Made by a program: the position numbers and the translations under genes
Notes under the pieces: model-generated
Database searches by the model: none
Seen by the model: only the letters and a program-made list of their open reading frames with translations
What the model was told of the DNA's origin: nothing
In this document: one piece after another, positions 26,676 through 34,357 of the stretch
Position numbering within the stretch: the first letter of the stretch is position 1
How the letters are laid out: each line of letters starts with the position of its first letter
Source: Bacteroidota bacterium
Lineage (GTDB): Bacteria; Bacteroidota; Bacteroidia; Chitinophagales; Chitinophagaceae
Assembly (NCBI GenBank): GCA_018266555.1
Contig: JAFEAF010000027.1
Location: 265-39,554 of the forward strand
Direction of reading: 5' to 3'
DNA length: 39,290 bases

Positions 26676-29117
26676 TCACTCATCATGCATGGTTATCACC
26701 CAGCGAACCCGTTTATCTTTTGCCTCTGATCTTTGCATCATCCACAATGTATAATATTCTCCTTTCGCCCATTTGTCCACAAAATTGTCGTAAAATTTAC
26801 TTCCCGGATTCCCGCTTTCTCCTCCCGGGAAAACTCCAAATGCCTCAGTTTTTGATGACAATTGAACAATCATTCTCCAACTGGGCCCGTGGCTATGCGT
26901 TGTAGCATTGATAATATCTCCATCACCTCCTACCGGAATACCCTCTTTTGCAAACGCCGTAATAGATTTCAAAATATGATAAATGGTGGGATCCTGGTGT
27001 TTGGTCCATTGCAGCTTATCGTCTTTTTCCTCTTGTTGCAATATGGGAACAGATTTTTGAAATGCTGCCGTTACATCATCAAACAAAGTTTCCTTTTGAG
27101 GAGTATTAATATTATCAATGTATTTAAAAGTGGAATCTTTCAATAATGCTTCCAGTAAGGTTTGAGATTCGGGCATCACTCCTTCCGGATGTACCTGGTC
27201 TAATTCATCTTGAAATACTACCACCATCAAACTATCCCACCAGGTGGTGAAAACAGTTTGACCGGTAGAATACGGGCCTGCCTGCAAATCCCAATTCTTC
27301 ACCATATCCAGGTATTTTTTTCCATCAGCATTCAAATCATTTTCACGGATATATTTCATCAATAATGGCCGGGCTTCCTCAGCAAATGTGTTGTAATAAT
27401 CGTACTGCAATTTCATCATGTCTTCAGGAGTAATATGTTCCATACCTTCCAACCTCCTTGTAATCGTTAGCCCACGCATGGTGATATAATTACCCGGAAT
27501 AAAATATGGATACGTAGAATCTACCGGCCGTTGATTGGCACTGACAATAAATCCTCGTTCAGGATTGATGACATGCGGATTTTCTTTTTGCGGAATATAA
27601 CCCTGCCATTGATAACTGCTGTCCTCGCCGGGCATTACAAATAATCCCTGGCCATACCACCGGGCCGGAAATTTTGCCTGTTGCCAAATTGCTATTTCAC
27701 CTGATTTGGAAGCAAAAAGCATGTTCTGCCCCGGGCATTGGAAAACCTGGATGGCTTTGTAATAATCATCGTAATTTTTTGCACGGTCCAGGTAAAACCA
27801 CATCAATCCTTCATTGGAAGGATCATGCGCCACCCATCGTACAGCCAACGCTTTTCCTTTTGACAGGTCTGTTGAAAAACTTTTATCATACATTACCGGG
27901 CCGAAAACTGTATAAGCAACAGTATCAAGAACTGTTTTTGCGCCCCGGACTTTTATTTGTTCCACCCGGATATTTGTTCTTTCCCATTTCCCATTATACC
28001 AATATTCCTGTTTGCTGTCGTCTTTGAATTTTATTTCGTAATAATCTTTTACATCCCGCTGAGCATTGGTAAATCCAAATGCAATGCTGTCATTATAACC
28101 AATGATAACATTGGGTGAACCGGGAAACGTGGCTCCATAAACATTTACCGTAGGAGAATTCAACTGCATTTCATACCAAATAGATGGAAAGGTCAATTCA
28201 AGATGGGGATCATTACAAAGAATTGGCGCTCCGCTTTGAGTCTTTTTTCCCGATACTGCCCAGTTGTTGCTTCCATTGTTAGGGTCTGGCTTTCCTGTCT
28301 CCGCAATATTTATTGATTCTTTTTTTGAAAAATATAATGAATCTGCTGAAGCCGGTTGAATCGGAACAATTCCTGGTGAATCAAATTTTGTTCCTTTCGG
28401 AACAATTGGTTCTAATGAATCGGGTACTTGTTTATCCAAAACCATGAAATCTTTAAAGCTGAAAGCCGATTTCATATTCGTATATGCCAGGTCATTTTCA
28501 AAACCGGCCAGTGTTCGGCTCATTTGTTTCAGGAATAAAGCAATTTTTAAATTACTCCAATTCTCAGGCTTATAATCCAACAATTTATATTCTAATGGCA
28601 TTGTAGCATACGTAAGAGATTGAATATATGCATTCACACCTGCCGTGTAGGCATCACATCCGCTTTTAGTGCTGGGATCTGCCTCTATTACTTTCAGGGC
28701 ATTCTCTGCGGCATACACCATGCCCAGTCTTCTTGTTTCCCGGTCATAATTGATAAATCTTGGATCATTGCCCAAGTGCTCACTGATTCTGCCGGAGGCA
28801 GCAAATGTTTGAAATTCCATTTGCCATAAGCGGAATTTAGCATGAATATAACCCTGGGCAAAATAGAGGTCCTCATCATTGTCAGCAAATATGTGAGGAA
28901 CCAGCCTGTCATCGAAGTAGACTTCCACCCTACCCTTTAGCCCGGATATTTTTAAGTCTGCAGAAAAATTATGGTCCGTAGCTTCTGCATTTTGCCAAAA
29001 ACCCTGTTGCGGGCTTAAAAATTTTCCGAGCGGAGGCAGCGGTCCCCATTTTTTATTTAAAGTTACAACAAGGCCTGCTGTAATCACGGTGGAAATAACA
29101 AATGGGACGATACGCAT
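26676..29117 (-). CDS. Penicillin acylase family protein (Ntn-hydrolase), membrane-anchored
   Basis: Amide hydrolase of the penicillin acylase / acyl-homoserine-lactone acylase family, made as a precursor that cleaves itself to expose a catalytic serine. From the ATG at 29117 it is 813 residues; a TTG 66 bp upstream would add 22 residues. An N-terminal hydrophobic segment (2-18) is a signal or anchor. Family marks: VYFDDRLVPHIFADNDEDLYFAQGY in the alpha-chain region (near 66-90), and GSNNWAVSG with the nucleophile Ser283 at the start of the beta chain, then NDPHLELTFPSIWYE near 301-315 and the PGSPNVIIGYND block. The natural substrate is unknown: candidates are N-acyl amines, lactones or peptidoglycan-related amides. 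Divergent from the Crp/Fnr gene. Confidence 0.9.
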   Translation of the reverse strand: MRIVPFVISTVITAGLVVTLNKKWGPLPPLGKFLSPQQGFWQNAEATDHNFSADLKISGLKGRVEVYFDDRLVPHIFADNDEDLYFAQGYIHAKFRLWQMEFQTFAASGRISEHLGNDPRFINYDRETRRLGMVYAAENALKVIEADPSTKSGCDAYTAGVNAYIQSLTYATMPLEYKLLDYKPENWSNLKIALFLKQMSRTLAGFENDLAYTNMKSAFSFKDFMVLDKQVPDSLEPIVPKGTKFDSPGIVPIQPASADSLYFSKKESINIAETGKPDPNNGSNNWAVSGKKTQSGAPILCNDPHLELTFPSIWYEMQLNSPTVNVYGATFPGSPNVIIGYNDSIAFGFTNAQRDVKDYYEIKFKDDSKQEYWYNGKWERTNIRVEQIKVRGAKTVLDTVAYTVFGPVMYDKSFSTDLSKGKALAVRWVAHDPSNEGLMWFYLDRAKNYDDYYKAIQVFQCPGQNMLFASKSGEIAIWQQAKFPARWYGQGLFVMPGEDSSYQWQGYIPQKENPHVINPERGFIVSANQRPVDSTYPYFIPGNYITMRGLTITRRLEGMEHITPEDMMKLQYDYYNTFAEEARPLLMKYIRENDLNADGKKYLDMVKNWDLQAGPYSTGQTVFTTWWDSLMVVVFQDELDQVHPEGVMPESQTLLEALLKDSTFKYIDNINTPQKETLFDDVTAAFQKSVPILQQEEKDDKLQWTKHQDPTIYHILKSITAFAKEGIPVGGDGDIINATTHSHGPSWRMIVQLSSKTEAFGVFPGGESGNPGSKFYDNFVDKWAKGEYYTLWMMQRSEAKDKRVRWVITMHDE

Positions 29118-29235
29118 AAACCAGCATTTATTATTTTGAAAGATAACAAAATCCGGGATTGAAATCTTTTTTTGGTTTTCCAAAATTCTCTTAACTTAGA
29201 CTCGAATTTTCATAGGATAAGGTTTAATGGTTTCG

Positions 29236-29255
29236 GGGCTCCTTTCCAGGAGCCC
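29236..29255 (+). terminator. GC-rich hairpin in the acylase/Crp divergent spacer
   Basis: Perfect 8-bp stem GGGCTCCT / AGGAGCCC with loop TTCC, followed on the plus strand by TTACCTTTTT. It looks like a terminator, yet no plus-strand gene precedes it. It may end a small RNA or act in the acylase leader. Confidence 0.5.
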
Positions 29256-29294
29256 TTACCTTTTTCCGGAACTTCTTTCTCTTTTTTTAAAATA

Positions 29295-29319
29295 AACGGT
29301 GCTGTTTCGGCAGACCGTT
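29295..29319. other. Second hairpin in the acylase/Crp divergent spacer
   Basis: AACGGT-(G)-CTG / CAG-ACCGTT, nine pairs with one bulged G and loop TTTCGG, 40 bp downstream of the GC-rich hairpin. Confidence 0.4.
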
Positions 29320-29355
29320 AAAATTGTTCTCATTTTTTATTTAAACTGCTTAATC

Positions 29356-29372
29356 AATTGCCCACTGCAATT
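29356..29372. promoter_or_regulatory. Inverted repeat overlapping the Crp/Fnr promoter (operator candidate)
   Basis: AATTGC-CCACT-GCAATT, perfect 6-bp arms. It covers the -33 TTG of the predicted promoter, which would suit autoregulation by the encoded Crp/Fnr-family protein. The spacing differs from the classical TTGA-N6-TCAA. Confidence 0.45.
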
Positions 29373-29389
29373 TTACATGAATAACTTTG
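29358..29389 (+). promoter_or_regulatory. Bacteroidota-type promoter of the Crp/Fnr gene
   Basis: TTG (29358-29360), 21 bp, then an exact TAnnTTTG (TAACTTTG, 29382-29389). The -7 element ends four bases before the ATG, predicting a leaderless or nearly leaderless transcript. Confidence 0.55.
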
Positions 29390-29393
29390 TTGC

Positions 29394-30017
29394 ATGAATG
29401 CCATTAAAAAATTAAACGGGTTAGAAGCTTCTGAAGATGTTATGGAGAAACTGGTGCAGTATGGCACAGTAAAAACTTTTGCAGAGGGAGAAACTATCCT
29501 GAATGAACATGCTTATATCCGTGCGATTCCTATTGTACTCAATGGAAGCATAAAAGTCATAAGAACGGATGACGATGGAAGAGAAATTCTATTGTATTAC
29601 ATCAGGGCTGGGGAAAGCTGTATCATGTCTTTGCTTGGTGGATTGCATCATGATACCAGCAAAGTAAAGGCGGTGTCAGAAGAAGAAACTGAAATTCTGT
29701 TTTTACCGGTTGATAAAGCCAGCGAACTGATCAGGCAGTATCCCGAATGGCTGGATTATATATTCCGGCTTTATCACAAAAGGTTTGAAGAGCTTTTAGA
29801 AGTGGTGAATGCAGTTGCTTTTAAAAAAATGGATGAACGTCTTCTCAATTTCGTAAAAAAGAAATCTGAAATTACCGGTGCTAAAACATTATATGTAACG
29901 CATGAACAACTTGCTAATGCATTGGGCACAGCCCGTGTCGTTGTTTCCCGCTTGCTGAAACAAATGGAAGACGAAGGCCTGGTAAAACTGGGCAGAAATA
30001 AAATTACTGTTGTGTAA
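29394..30017 (+). CDS. Crp/Fnr family transcriptional regulator of the sulfur cluster
   Basis: 207-residue DNA-binding regulator. A cyclic-nucleotide-binding-like beta barrel spans about 10-130 (FAEGETILNEHAYIRAIPIV, IKVIRTDDDGREILLYYIRAGESC), followed by a long dimer helix and a winged helix-turn-helix with THEQLANALGTARVVVSRLLKQ at about 169-190. There is no N-terminal cysteine cluster, so it is not an Fe-S FNR; the only cysteine is Cys76 in the ligand-barrel motif AGESCIMSLL. As first gene before a persulfide-handling operon it is likely its regulator, possibly sensing reactive sulfur through Cys76; this is inference. Its promoter overlaps an inverted repeat that may be its own operator. 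Confidence 0.88.
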   Translation: MNAIKKLNGLEASEDVMEKLVQYGTVKTFAEGETILNEHAYIRAIPIVLNGSIKVIRTDDDGREILLYYIRAGESCIMSLLGGLHHDTSKVKAVSEEETEILFLPVDKASELIRQYPEWLDYIFRLYHKRFEELLEVVNAVAFKKMDERLLNFVKKKSEITGAKTLYVTHEQLANALGTARVVVSRLLKQMEDEGLVKLGRNKITVV

Positions 30018-30045
30018 CATAAGTAACCGTATAAAAAAACCGGGA

Positions 30046-30074
30046 ATCTGAATTTTGCTGTATTAAAATCAGAT
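30046..30074. promoter_or_regulatory. Imperfect inverted repeat between Crp/Fnr gene and DUF2892 gene
   Basis: ATCTGAATTTT and AAAATCAGAT arms, pairing with one bulge, around GCTGTATT. AT-rich with no T tail, in the 77-bp spacer, so more likely a protein-binding site than a terminator. Confidence 0.35.
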
Positions 30075-30094
30075 CACATTAAAATTCAGGAATC

Positions 30095-30313
30095 ATGAAA
30101 TCAAATTTGGGGAATACGGACAGGATAATCAGGATCCTTGCAGCAGTAGCTATCATTATACTTTATTTTGCTAAAGTGATTTCCGGTATAACAGGAATTA
30201 TACTTCTGGTATTGGCAGTTGTATTTGTTCTATCAGGCTTTTTCAGCTTTTGTCCTTTGTATAGTCATTTGGGCATTTCTACAAGAAAGAAAAAAGCAGA
30301 AAATAATATGTAA
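30095..30313 (+). CDS. DUF2892 (YgaP-like) small membrane protein
   Basis: 72 residues. Matches the DUF2892 pattern: an N-terminal NxxxxDRIIRIL segment (6-15), a hydrophobic hairpin (14-29 and 33-50) and the closing FFSFCPLYSHLGI at 48-60 with a conserved Cys. In YgaP of E. coli this module anchors a rhodanese domain to the membrane; here it is a separate protein next to several rhodanese genes. Possible roles are membrane tethering or sulfide/thiocyanate passage, neither shown. Transcribed with the downstream cluster or from its own start; 79 bp to the next gene, which has its own -7 element. Confidence 0.8.
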   Translation: MKSNLGNTDRIIRILAAVAIIILYFAKVISGITGIILLVLAVVFVLSGFFSFCPLYSHLGISTRKKKAENNM

Positions 30314-30345
30314 CTGATGTAGCCGTTCACCCCGGCGGATCAATT

Positions 30346-30353
30346 TATATTTG
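30346..30353 (+). promoter_or_regulatory. Bacteroidota-type -7 element for the CstB-like operon (TATATTTG)
   Basis: Exact TAnnTTTG, 39 bp before the ATG of the MBL-rhodanese gene. No clear -33 TTG. Confidence 0.4.
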
Positions 30354-30392
30354 CAGGAACACAAACAGCATTGCAAACTCAAATTCTGAAAA

Positions 30393-31733
30393 ATGCAAAT
30401 AAAACAATTTGAAGATAAAAATTTATCGCACTATTCATATGCAATTATCAGCAATCATGAGATGGCATTGATTGACCCTGCCCGGAATCCACAGCCTTAT
30501 TATGATTTTGCCAAACAGCATAGTGCCCGCATAGTTGCAGTAATAGAAACACATCCTCATGCGGATTTTGTAAGCTGTCATAAGGAGATTGCTCAAAATA
30601 CCGGTGCCACTGTTTATGTCAGTAAACTTTTAGGTGCGGAATATCCACATCAGACTTTTGATGAAGGAGATGCTTTACTCTTAGGACATGTTACACTTAA
30701 AGCACTGAACACTCCAGGCCATTCCCCCGATAGCATCAGCATTGTGGCTATAGATGAGGACGGAACAGAAAAAGCTGTCTTTACCGGCGATACCCTTTTC
30801 ATCGGGGATTGCGGGCGGCCTGACCTGAGGGAAAATGTAGGCGCCATCATGGCTGCTAAAACAGAACTGGCAAAGCAGATGTATCATTCGCTTCGTAATA
30901 AATTAATGACGCTTCACAATGATGTGGAAGTATATCCTGCCCATGGCGCCGGAAGTTTATGTGGAAAAGGCCTGAGTGTATTAAACCGCAGTACCATTGG
31001 AACTGAAAAAATTTCTAACTGGAGCCTGCAGAAAATGAGCGAAGAAGAATTTATCGGCAAATTATTGGAGGGGCAACCTTTTGTTCCAAAATATTTTCCT
31101 TTTGATGTAAGCCTTAATAAGAAAGGAGCAGATGATTTTGAAAAAAGTATTTTAAAAATCAAAAAAACAAATGCTTCGTCCCCGGTAATGACAGATACAT
31201 CGGTAACAATAATTGATACCAGGCCGCAGGCAGAATTTAAAAAAGGGCATTTAAAGAATGCAATTAACCTGGTATCAAGCAGTTCCTTTGAAACCTGGCT
31301 GGGAAGTATTGTCAACCCCGGCGAACCCTTTTATCTCATTGCAGAAAATGAAGAGCAACTCGAAGTGTTGTTAGCCCGTATTGCCAAAATAGGTTATGAA
31401 AAACAAATTCTGATGGCCATTTCAGGAACTATCGGGACTATCACCATGGATTATTTTGATCCGGATGAACTGAGGAAAAATGAATTATCATTCACGATTT
31501 TGGATATTCGAAATCCTTCAGAAGTAGAAATAAATAAAATTTTTAAAAGTTCTATAAATATTCCTTTGTATGAACTGAGAGACCGCCTGCAGGAACTGCC
31601 CGGTGACAAACCGGTAGTTGTGCATTGTGCCGGGGGATTACGCAGTGCAGCAGGCAGCAGTATCGTTGATTCAAAATTTAATGGCGTAGTAAACGTATAT
31701 GACCTGGGCGAAGACGTAAAATCTTTTCAATGA
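30393..31733 (+). CDS. CstB-like persulfide dioxygenase / pseudorhodanese / rhodanese fusion
   Basis: 446 residues with three domains. The metallo-beta-lactamase domain (1-230) has the persulfide-dioxygenase metal motif THPHAD (His54, His56, Asp58), His110 in TPGHS, Asp133 in FTGDTLF and His184 in PAHGAG. A rhodanese-like domain (about 265-350) has IIDTRPQAEFKKGHL but no cysteine in its active loop, so it is inactive. A second rhodanese domain (about 360-446) keeps ILDIRN and the loop HCAGGLRS with Cys412. This layout and length match Staphylococcus aureus CstB, which oxidises low-molecular-weight persulfides and forms thiosulfate. Likely role is sulfide/persulfide detoxification in the cytosol. 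Its stop overlaps the next start (ATGA). Confidence 0.88.
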   Translation: MQIKQFEDKNLSHYSYAIISNHEMALIDPARNPQPYYDFAKQHSARIVAVIETHPHADFVSCHKEIAQNTGATVYVSKLLGAEYPHQTFDEGDALLLGHVTLKALNTPGHSPDSISIVAIDEDGTEKAVFTGDTLFIGDCGRPDLRENVGAIMAAKTELAKQMYHSLRNKLMTLHNDVEVYPAHGAGSLCGKGLSVLNRSTIGTEKISNWSLQKMSEEEFIGKLLEGQPFVPKYFPFDVSLNKKGADDFEKSILKIKKTNASSPVMTDTSVTIIDTRPQAEFKKGHLKNAINLVSSSSFETWLGSIVNPGEPFYLIAENEEQLEVLLARIAKIGYEKQILMAISGTIGTITMDYFDPDELRKNELSFTILDIRNPSEVEINKIFKSSINIPLYELRDRLQELPGDKPVVVHCAGGLRSAAGSSIVDSKFNGVVNVYDLGEDVKSFQ

Positions 31734-31957
31734 AAAAAATTTTTTTAAGCAATAAGCTTTTTATAATCGGCATGGCAACCGGCGCATTGGGCGGATACCT
31801 GTATTACTGTTTTATTGGATGCACAACAGGCACCTGCCCTATTACATCACGGCCGCTCAACAGTACTTTATATGGCGCCGTCATGGGTGGATTATTATTT
31901 AGTTTATTTAAAAAAGGAACAACTCCTTCACAAAAAAATAAAAAACAGCAAGAATGA
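31730..31957 (+). CDS. DUF6132 family small membrane protein
   Basis: 75 residues matching the DUF6132 pattern: hydrophobic GMATGALGGYLYYCFIG (14-30), then GCTTGTCPITSRPLNS with two cysteines (Cys31 and Cys36; a third lies at 27), a second hydrophobic stretch (about 49-60) and a basic tail. The function is unknown; the conserved cysteines in or next to the membrane and the location inside a persulfide operon suggest sulfur transfer or sensing. Both ends overlap neighbours by four bases (ATGA), indicating translational coupling with the CstB-like and rhodanese genes. Confidence 0.78.
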   Translation: MKKIFLSNKLFIIGMATGALGGYLYYCFIGCTTGTCPITSRPLNSTLYGAVMGGLLFSLFKKGTTPSQKNKKQQE

Positions 31958-32202
31958 ATCAACAAAACACAATCCTCGATGTAAGGTCAACGGAAGAATT
32001 TTCCGCAGGACATGTTGCTGGCAGCATCAATATTCCTTTGCATGAAATTCCGCAACGTCTTTCAGAAATTAAAACTATGAAACAGCCCCTGATACTTTGT
32101 TGTGCCAGCGGCAACAGAAGTAGCCAGGCGACTGCCTACCTGAAAAAACTTGGCATCGAGTGCAAAAACGGCGGCAGCTGGCTCGATCTGAATTTTAATT
32201 AA
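31954..32202 (+). CDS. Single-domain rhodanese (sulfurtransferase)
   Basis: 82 residues, a minimal rhodanese fold. ILDVRSTEEFSAGHVAGSINIP occupies 7-28 and the active loop is CCASGNRS at 49-56, with Cys50 as the predicted persulfide carrier and Cys49 beside it. It lacks a signal peptide, so it is cytosolic. Starts within the end of the DUF6132 gene (ATGA overlap). It probably relays sulfane sulfur between the CstB-like protein and other acceptors such as the thioredoxin at the end of the operon. Confidence 0.88.
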   Translation: MNQQNTILDVRSTEEFSAGHVAGSINIPLHEIPQRLSEIKTMKQPLILCCASGNRSSQATAYLKKLGIECKNGGSWLDLNFN

Positions 32203-32217
32203 AATAAAAATAAAAGC

Positions 32218-32532
32218 ATGATACAATTATTAAAAAGGATTTTTGGCACAGGATCAAAAACGGATTTTAAAGCATTGGTTCAACATGGCGCCCAAATCGT
32301 AGATGTAAGAACCAAAGAGGAATATCAAAGCGGTCATATACAGGGTTCGGTCAATTTGCCATTGAATAATATCGGGAATCAATTAAACAAATTAAAAAAG
32401 GAAAAGGCCGTCATCACTTGTTGTGCATCGGGTATGCGAAGTGCTGCGGCAAGAAATATTCTGAAATCCCGTGGATTTACCGAAGTCTATAATGGTGGTG
32501 GATGGAGGAACCTACAAAATAAATTGAACTGA
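32218..32532 (+). CDS. Second single-domain rhodanese
   Basis: 104 residues. A short N-terminal amphipathic/hydrophobic lead (MIQLLKRIFGTGSK) precedes the rhodanese domain with IVDVRTKEEYQSGHIQGSVNLP at 27-48 and active loop CCASGMRS at 68-75 (predicted catalytic Cys69). Similar to but not a recent duplicate of the 82-residue rhodanese just upstream; the shared CCASG loop shows common descent. Fifteen bases from the previous stop and one base before the next start. Confidence 0.88.
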   Translation: MIQLLKRIFGTGSKTDFKALVQHGAQIVDVRTKEEYQSGHIQGSVNLPLNNIGNQLNKLKKEKAVITCCASGMRSAAARNILKSRGFTEVYNGGGWRNLQNKLN

Positions 32533-32533
32533 T

Positions 32534-32815
32534 ATGAAGGCATTGAAACAACGGATCACCAGAGGCTGGAATTGGATCAGATCCGTTTACCTGGTCATCG
32601 GTATTGGCATAATGATACAATCCATTGTAATGTATGAATGGATGGGGGTGTTGTTTGGAGGTTGGATTACTGCTATGGGATTATTCGGGCTTGGTTGTGC
32701 ATCCGGGGCCTGTTTTATAAATAACCATAATCCTTCAACCGATACAAAAAATAATTTGAGTACAACGGAAACGGATCCTGTACAAAACAGGTATGAAGAA
32801 ATAAATGTAACCTAA
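32534..32815 (+). CDS. Small membrane protein with a cysteine pair, sulfur cluster
   Basis: 93 residues. Basic N-terminus, two hydrophobic segments (about 17-34 and 36-53) and then LGCASGACFINN near 53-64 with two cysteines (CASGAC) at the membrane edge, followed by a polar tail of about 30 residues. It resembles DUF2892-type proteins loosely but no family can be assigned with confidence. Begins one base after the upstream rhodanese stop and ends one base before the thioredoxin start, so it belongs to the operon. Confidence 0.75.
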   Translation: MKALKQRITRGWNWIRSVYLVIGIGIMIQSIVMYEWMGVLFGGWITAMGLFGLGCASGACFINNHNPSTDTKNNLSTTETDPVQNRYEEINVT

Positions 32816-32816
32816 G

Positions 32817-33131
32817 ATGGAAAAAACAGAAAAGAAAAAAACATTTTCAGAAATTATTGTTTCGGATAAACCGGTATTAGTAGATTTTTTTGCAGAATGG
32901 TGCGGACCCTGCAAAATAATGAAACCGGTGCTGGAAGAACTAAAAACAAAAATGGGTGACGCCATAACAATCCTGAAAGTGGACGTTGATAAAAGCCCTG
33001 AGGTATCTAACGTTTATAATATACAGGGGGTGCCTACATTAATACTGTTCAAAAACGGAGAAATTATATGGCGCCAGGCAGGAGTGATCTCCGCCCTTCA
33101 ACTTGAAAATATCATTTCCAAAAGAACATAA
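32817..33131 (+). CDS. trxA: Thioredoxin
   Basis: 104-residue cytosolic thiol-disulfide oxidoreductase. The active site is WCGPC at 28-32 within FFAEWCGPCKIM, the cis-proline segment is GVPTLILFKNG near 73-83. The N-terminus is lysine-rich (EKTEKKK) with no signal peptide. As last gene of the persulfide operon it would reduce protein or rhodanese persulfides, releasing sulfide or regenerating free thiols; that link is inferred from position. It starts one base after the preceding stop. Confidence 0.93.
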   Translation: MEKTEKKKTFSEIIVSDKPVLVDFFAEWCGPCKIMKPVLEELKTKMGDAITILKVDVDKSPEVSNVYNIQGVPTLILFKNGEIIWRQAGVISALQLENIISKRT

Positions 33132-33274
33132 AAGTCTCATATTTAAGGGCTATTTCATTTTATTTAAATTTCATTTTCGAAACGCTGGCTCACCTATGGC
33201 TTATTGCCACGTCAGGTTTCATTTTCTGTTTATATATCGGAATTTCCTATATTTAGTTTACAAAATTAAATATT

Positions 33275-33733
33275 ATGAACACGCCTCCTCCTCCCCCGCC
33301 CCCACCATCACAACAGAATACTGCAAATCTTTTTGCAAATGACAGGGATTCCCAAATGCGAATTTTTAAAGCTGAATCTATAAAAACCCGCAACTTCCTG
33401 TTTGGAATTGCAATACTTTATTTTTTAGGCAATGCATTACCGATTATTATCGCCGGTGGTGCCGGCGGAACCATCGCATTGTCATTAATCGTCACGATTA
33501 TTTTTCTCGGTATGGGTTTGCTCGCAACTACCCAGCCTTATATAGCTGCGATTATATCAGCAGTTGTGATTGGATTAATGCTGATCCTTCTTATAATAAC
33601 AATGACAGCGCTACAAGGAGCGGCACTGGTAATGATACTTCCCTGGCTTATTTTCCTTATTGCCGCAGGCCTTGAAGTAGGAGCATTCATGTCGGCAAAA
33701 AAAGCAGAGCAAGCAAGAAAATTGATGCATTGA
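33275..33733 (+). CDS. Small polytopic membrane protein with polyproline N-terminus
   Basis: 152 residues, no family recognised. It begins with a run of eight prolines (residues 4-11), then a polar stretch to 38, followed by four hydrophobic segments (about 41-60, 66-84, 88-108 and 117-135) and a basic C-terminus (SAKKAEQARKLMH). The layout suggests an inner-membrane protein with cytosolic ends. It is 54 bp upstream of lemA on the same strand and could be part of that unit. The proline run would depend on EF-P for efficient translation. Confidence 0.75.
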   Translation: MNTPPPPPPPPSQQNTANLFANDRDSQMRIFKAESIKTRNFLFGIAILYFLGNALPIIIAGGAGGTIALSLIVTIIFLGMGLLATTQPYIAAIISAVVIGLMLILLIITMTALQGAALVMILPWLIFLIAAGLEVGAFMSAKKAEQARKLMH

Positions 33734-33787
33734 AGATTGCCGGGTTTACTTTTTCCGTAATTTCAATTTCAATTTAAAAACAAAAAT

Positions 33788-34357
33788 ATGATAGCAGTAA
33801 TAGTTGTTGTCGCCATCATTCTCATCATTGTACTTTGGGTGGTGAGTTTGTATAATGGGTTGGTACGTCTTCGCAACCGCCGCCAAAATGCATTTGCAGA
33901 TATTGACGTACAACTGCGCCAGAGGCATGATCTTGTTCCTCAATTGGTAGATACCGTAAAAGGATATGCTACCCATGAGCGGGAATTGCTCACTAAAATC
34001 ACCGAAGCCCGTGCTGCAGCGATGAATGCTCAATCCATCAATGATAAAATTGCTGCTGAAACACAACTCGGCTCTGCACTCCAGGGCTTGAAAGTGGCTG
34101 TGGAAGCTTACCCTGACCTGAAAGCCAACCAGAATTTTTTGCAATTGCAAAATGAACTCAGCGATATCGAAAACAAACTGGCTGCAGCTCGCCGTTTCTT
34201 CAATGGTGCAACTACCGAATATAACAATGCCGTGGAATCATTCCCCGGGAATTTAATTGCAAAAAATTTCGGATTCCAGAGAGAGGTTATGTTTGACCTC
34301 GGAACCGATGTTCGCAAACAAATGGAAGAACCTCCTAAAATCAATTTTGGCAGCTAA
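33788..34357 (+). CDS. lemA: LemA family protein
   Basis: 189 residues. One N-terminal membrane segment (2-20), then the LemA helical domain: YNGLVRLRNRRQNAFADIDVQL near 22-43, RHDLVPQLVDTVKGYATHE near 46-64 and a late ARRFFNGATTEYNNAVESFPGN near 136-157, which is the family signature. LemA proteins are membrane-tethered helical bundles often encoded with HtpX/M48 proteases or TPM-domain proteins. The stop codon shares a base with the start of the next gene (TAATG), so the two are coupled. Confidence 0.93.
   Translation: MIAVIVVVAIILIIVLWVVSLYNGLVRLRNRRQNAFADIDVQLRQRHDLVPQLVDTVKGYATHERELLTKITEARAAAMNAQSINDKIAAETQLGSALQGLKVAVEAYPDLKANQNFLQLQNELSDIENKLAAARRFFNGATTEYNNAVESFPGNLIAKNFGFQREVMFDLGTDVRKQMEEPPKINFGS

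Noticed and set aside
33284-33307. C-rich run at the start of the 152-residue membrane protein as a slippage site
   Set aside because: The bases are interrupted by T and A and encode a plain proline run; the frame is intact, so no evidence of phase variation.
33746-34150. 134-codon minus-strand open frame opposite lemA
   Set aside because: The LemA signature on the plus strand is clear; the antisense product shows no family features.
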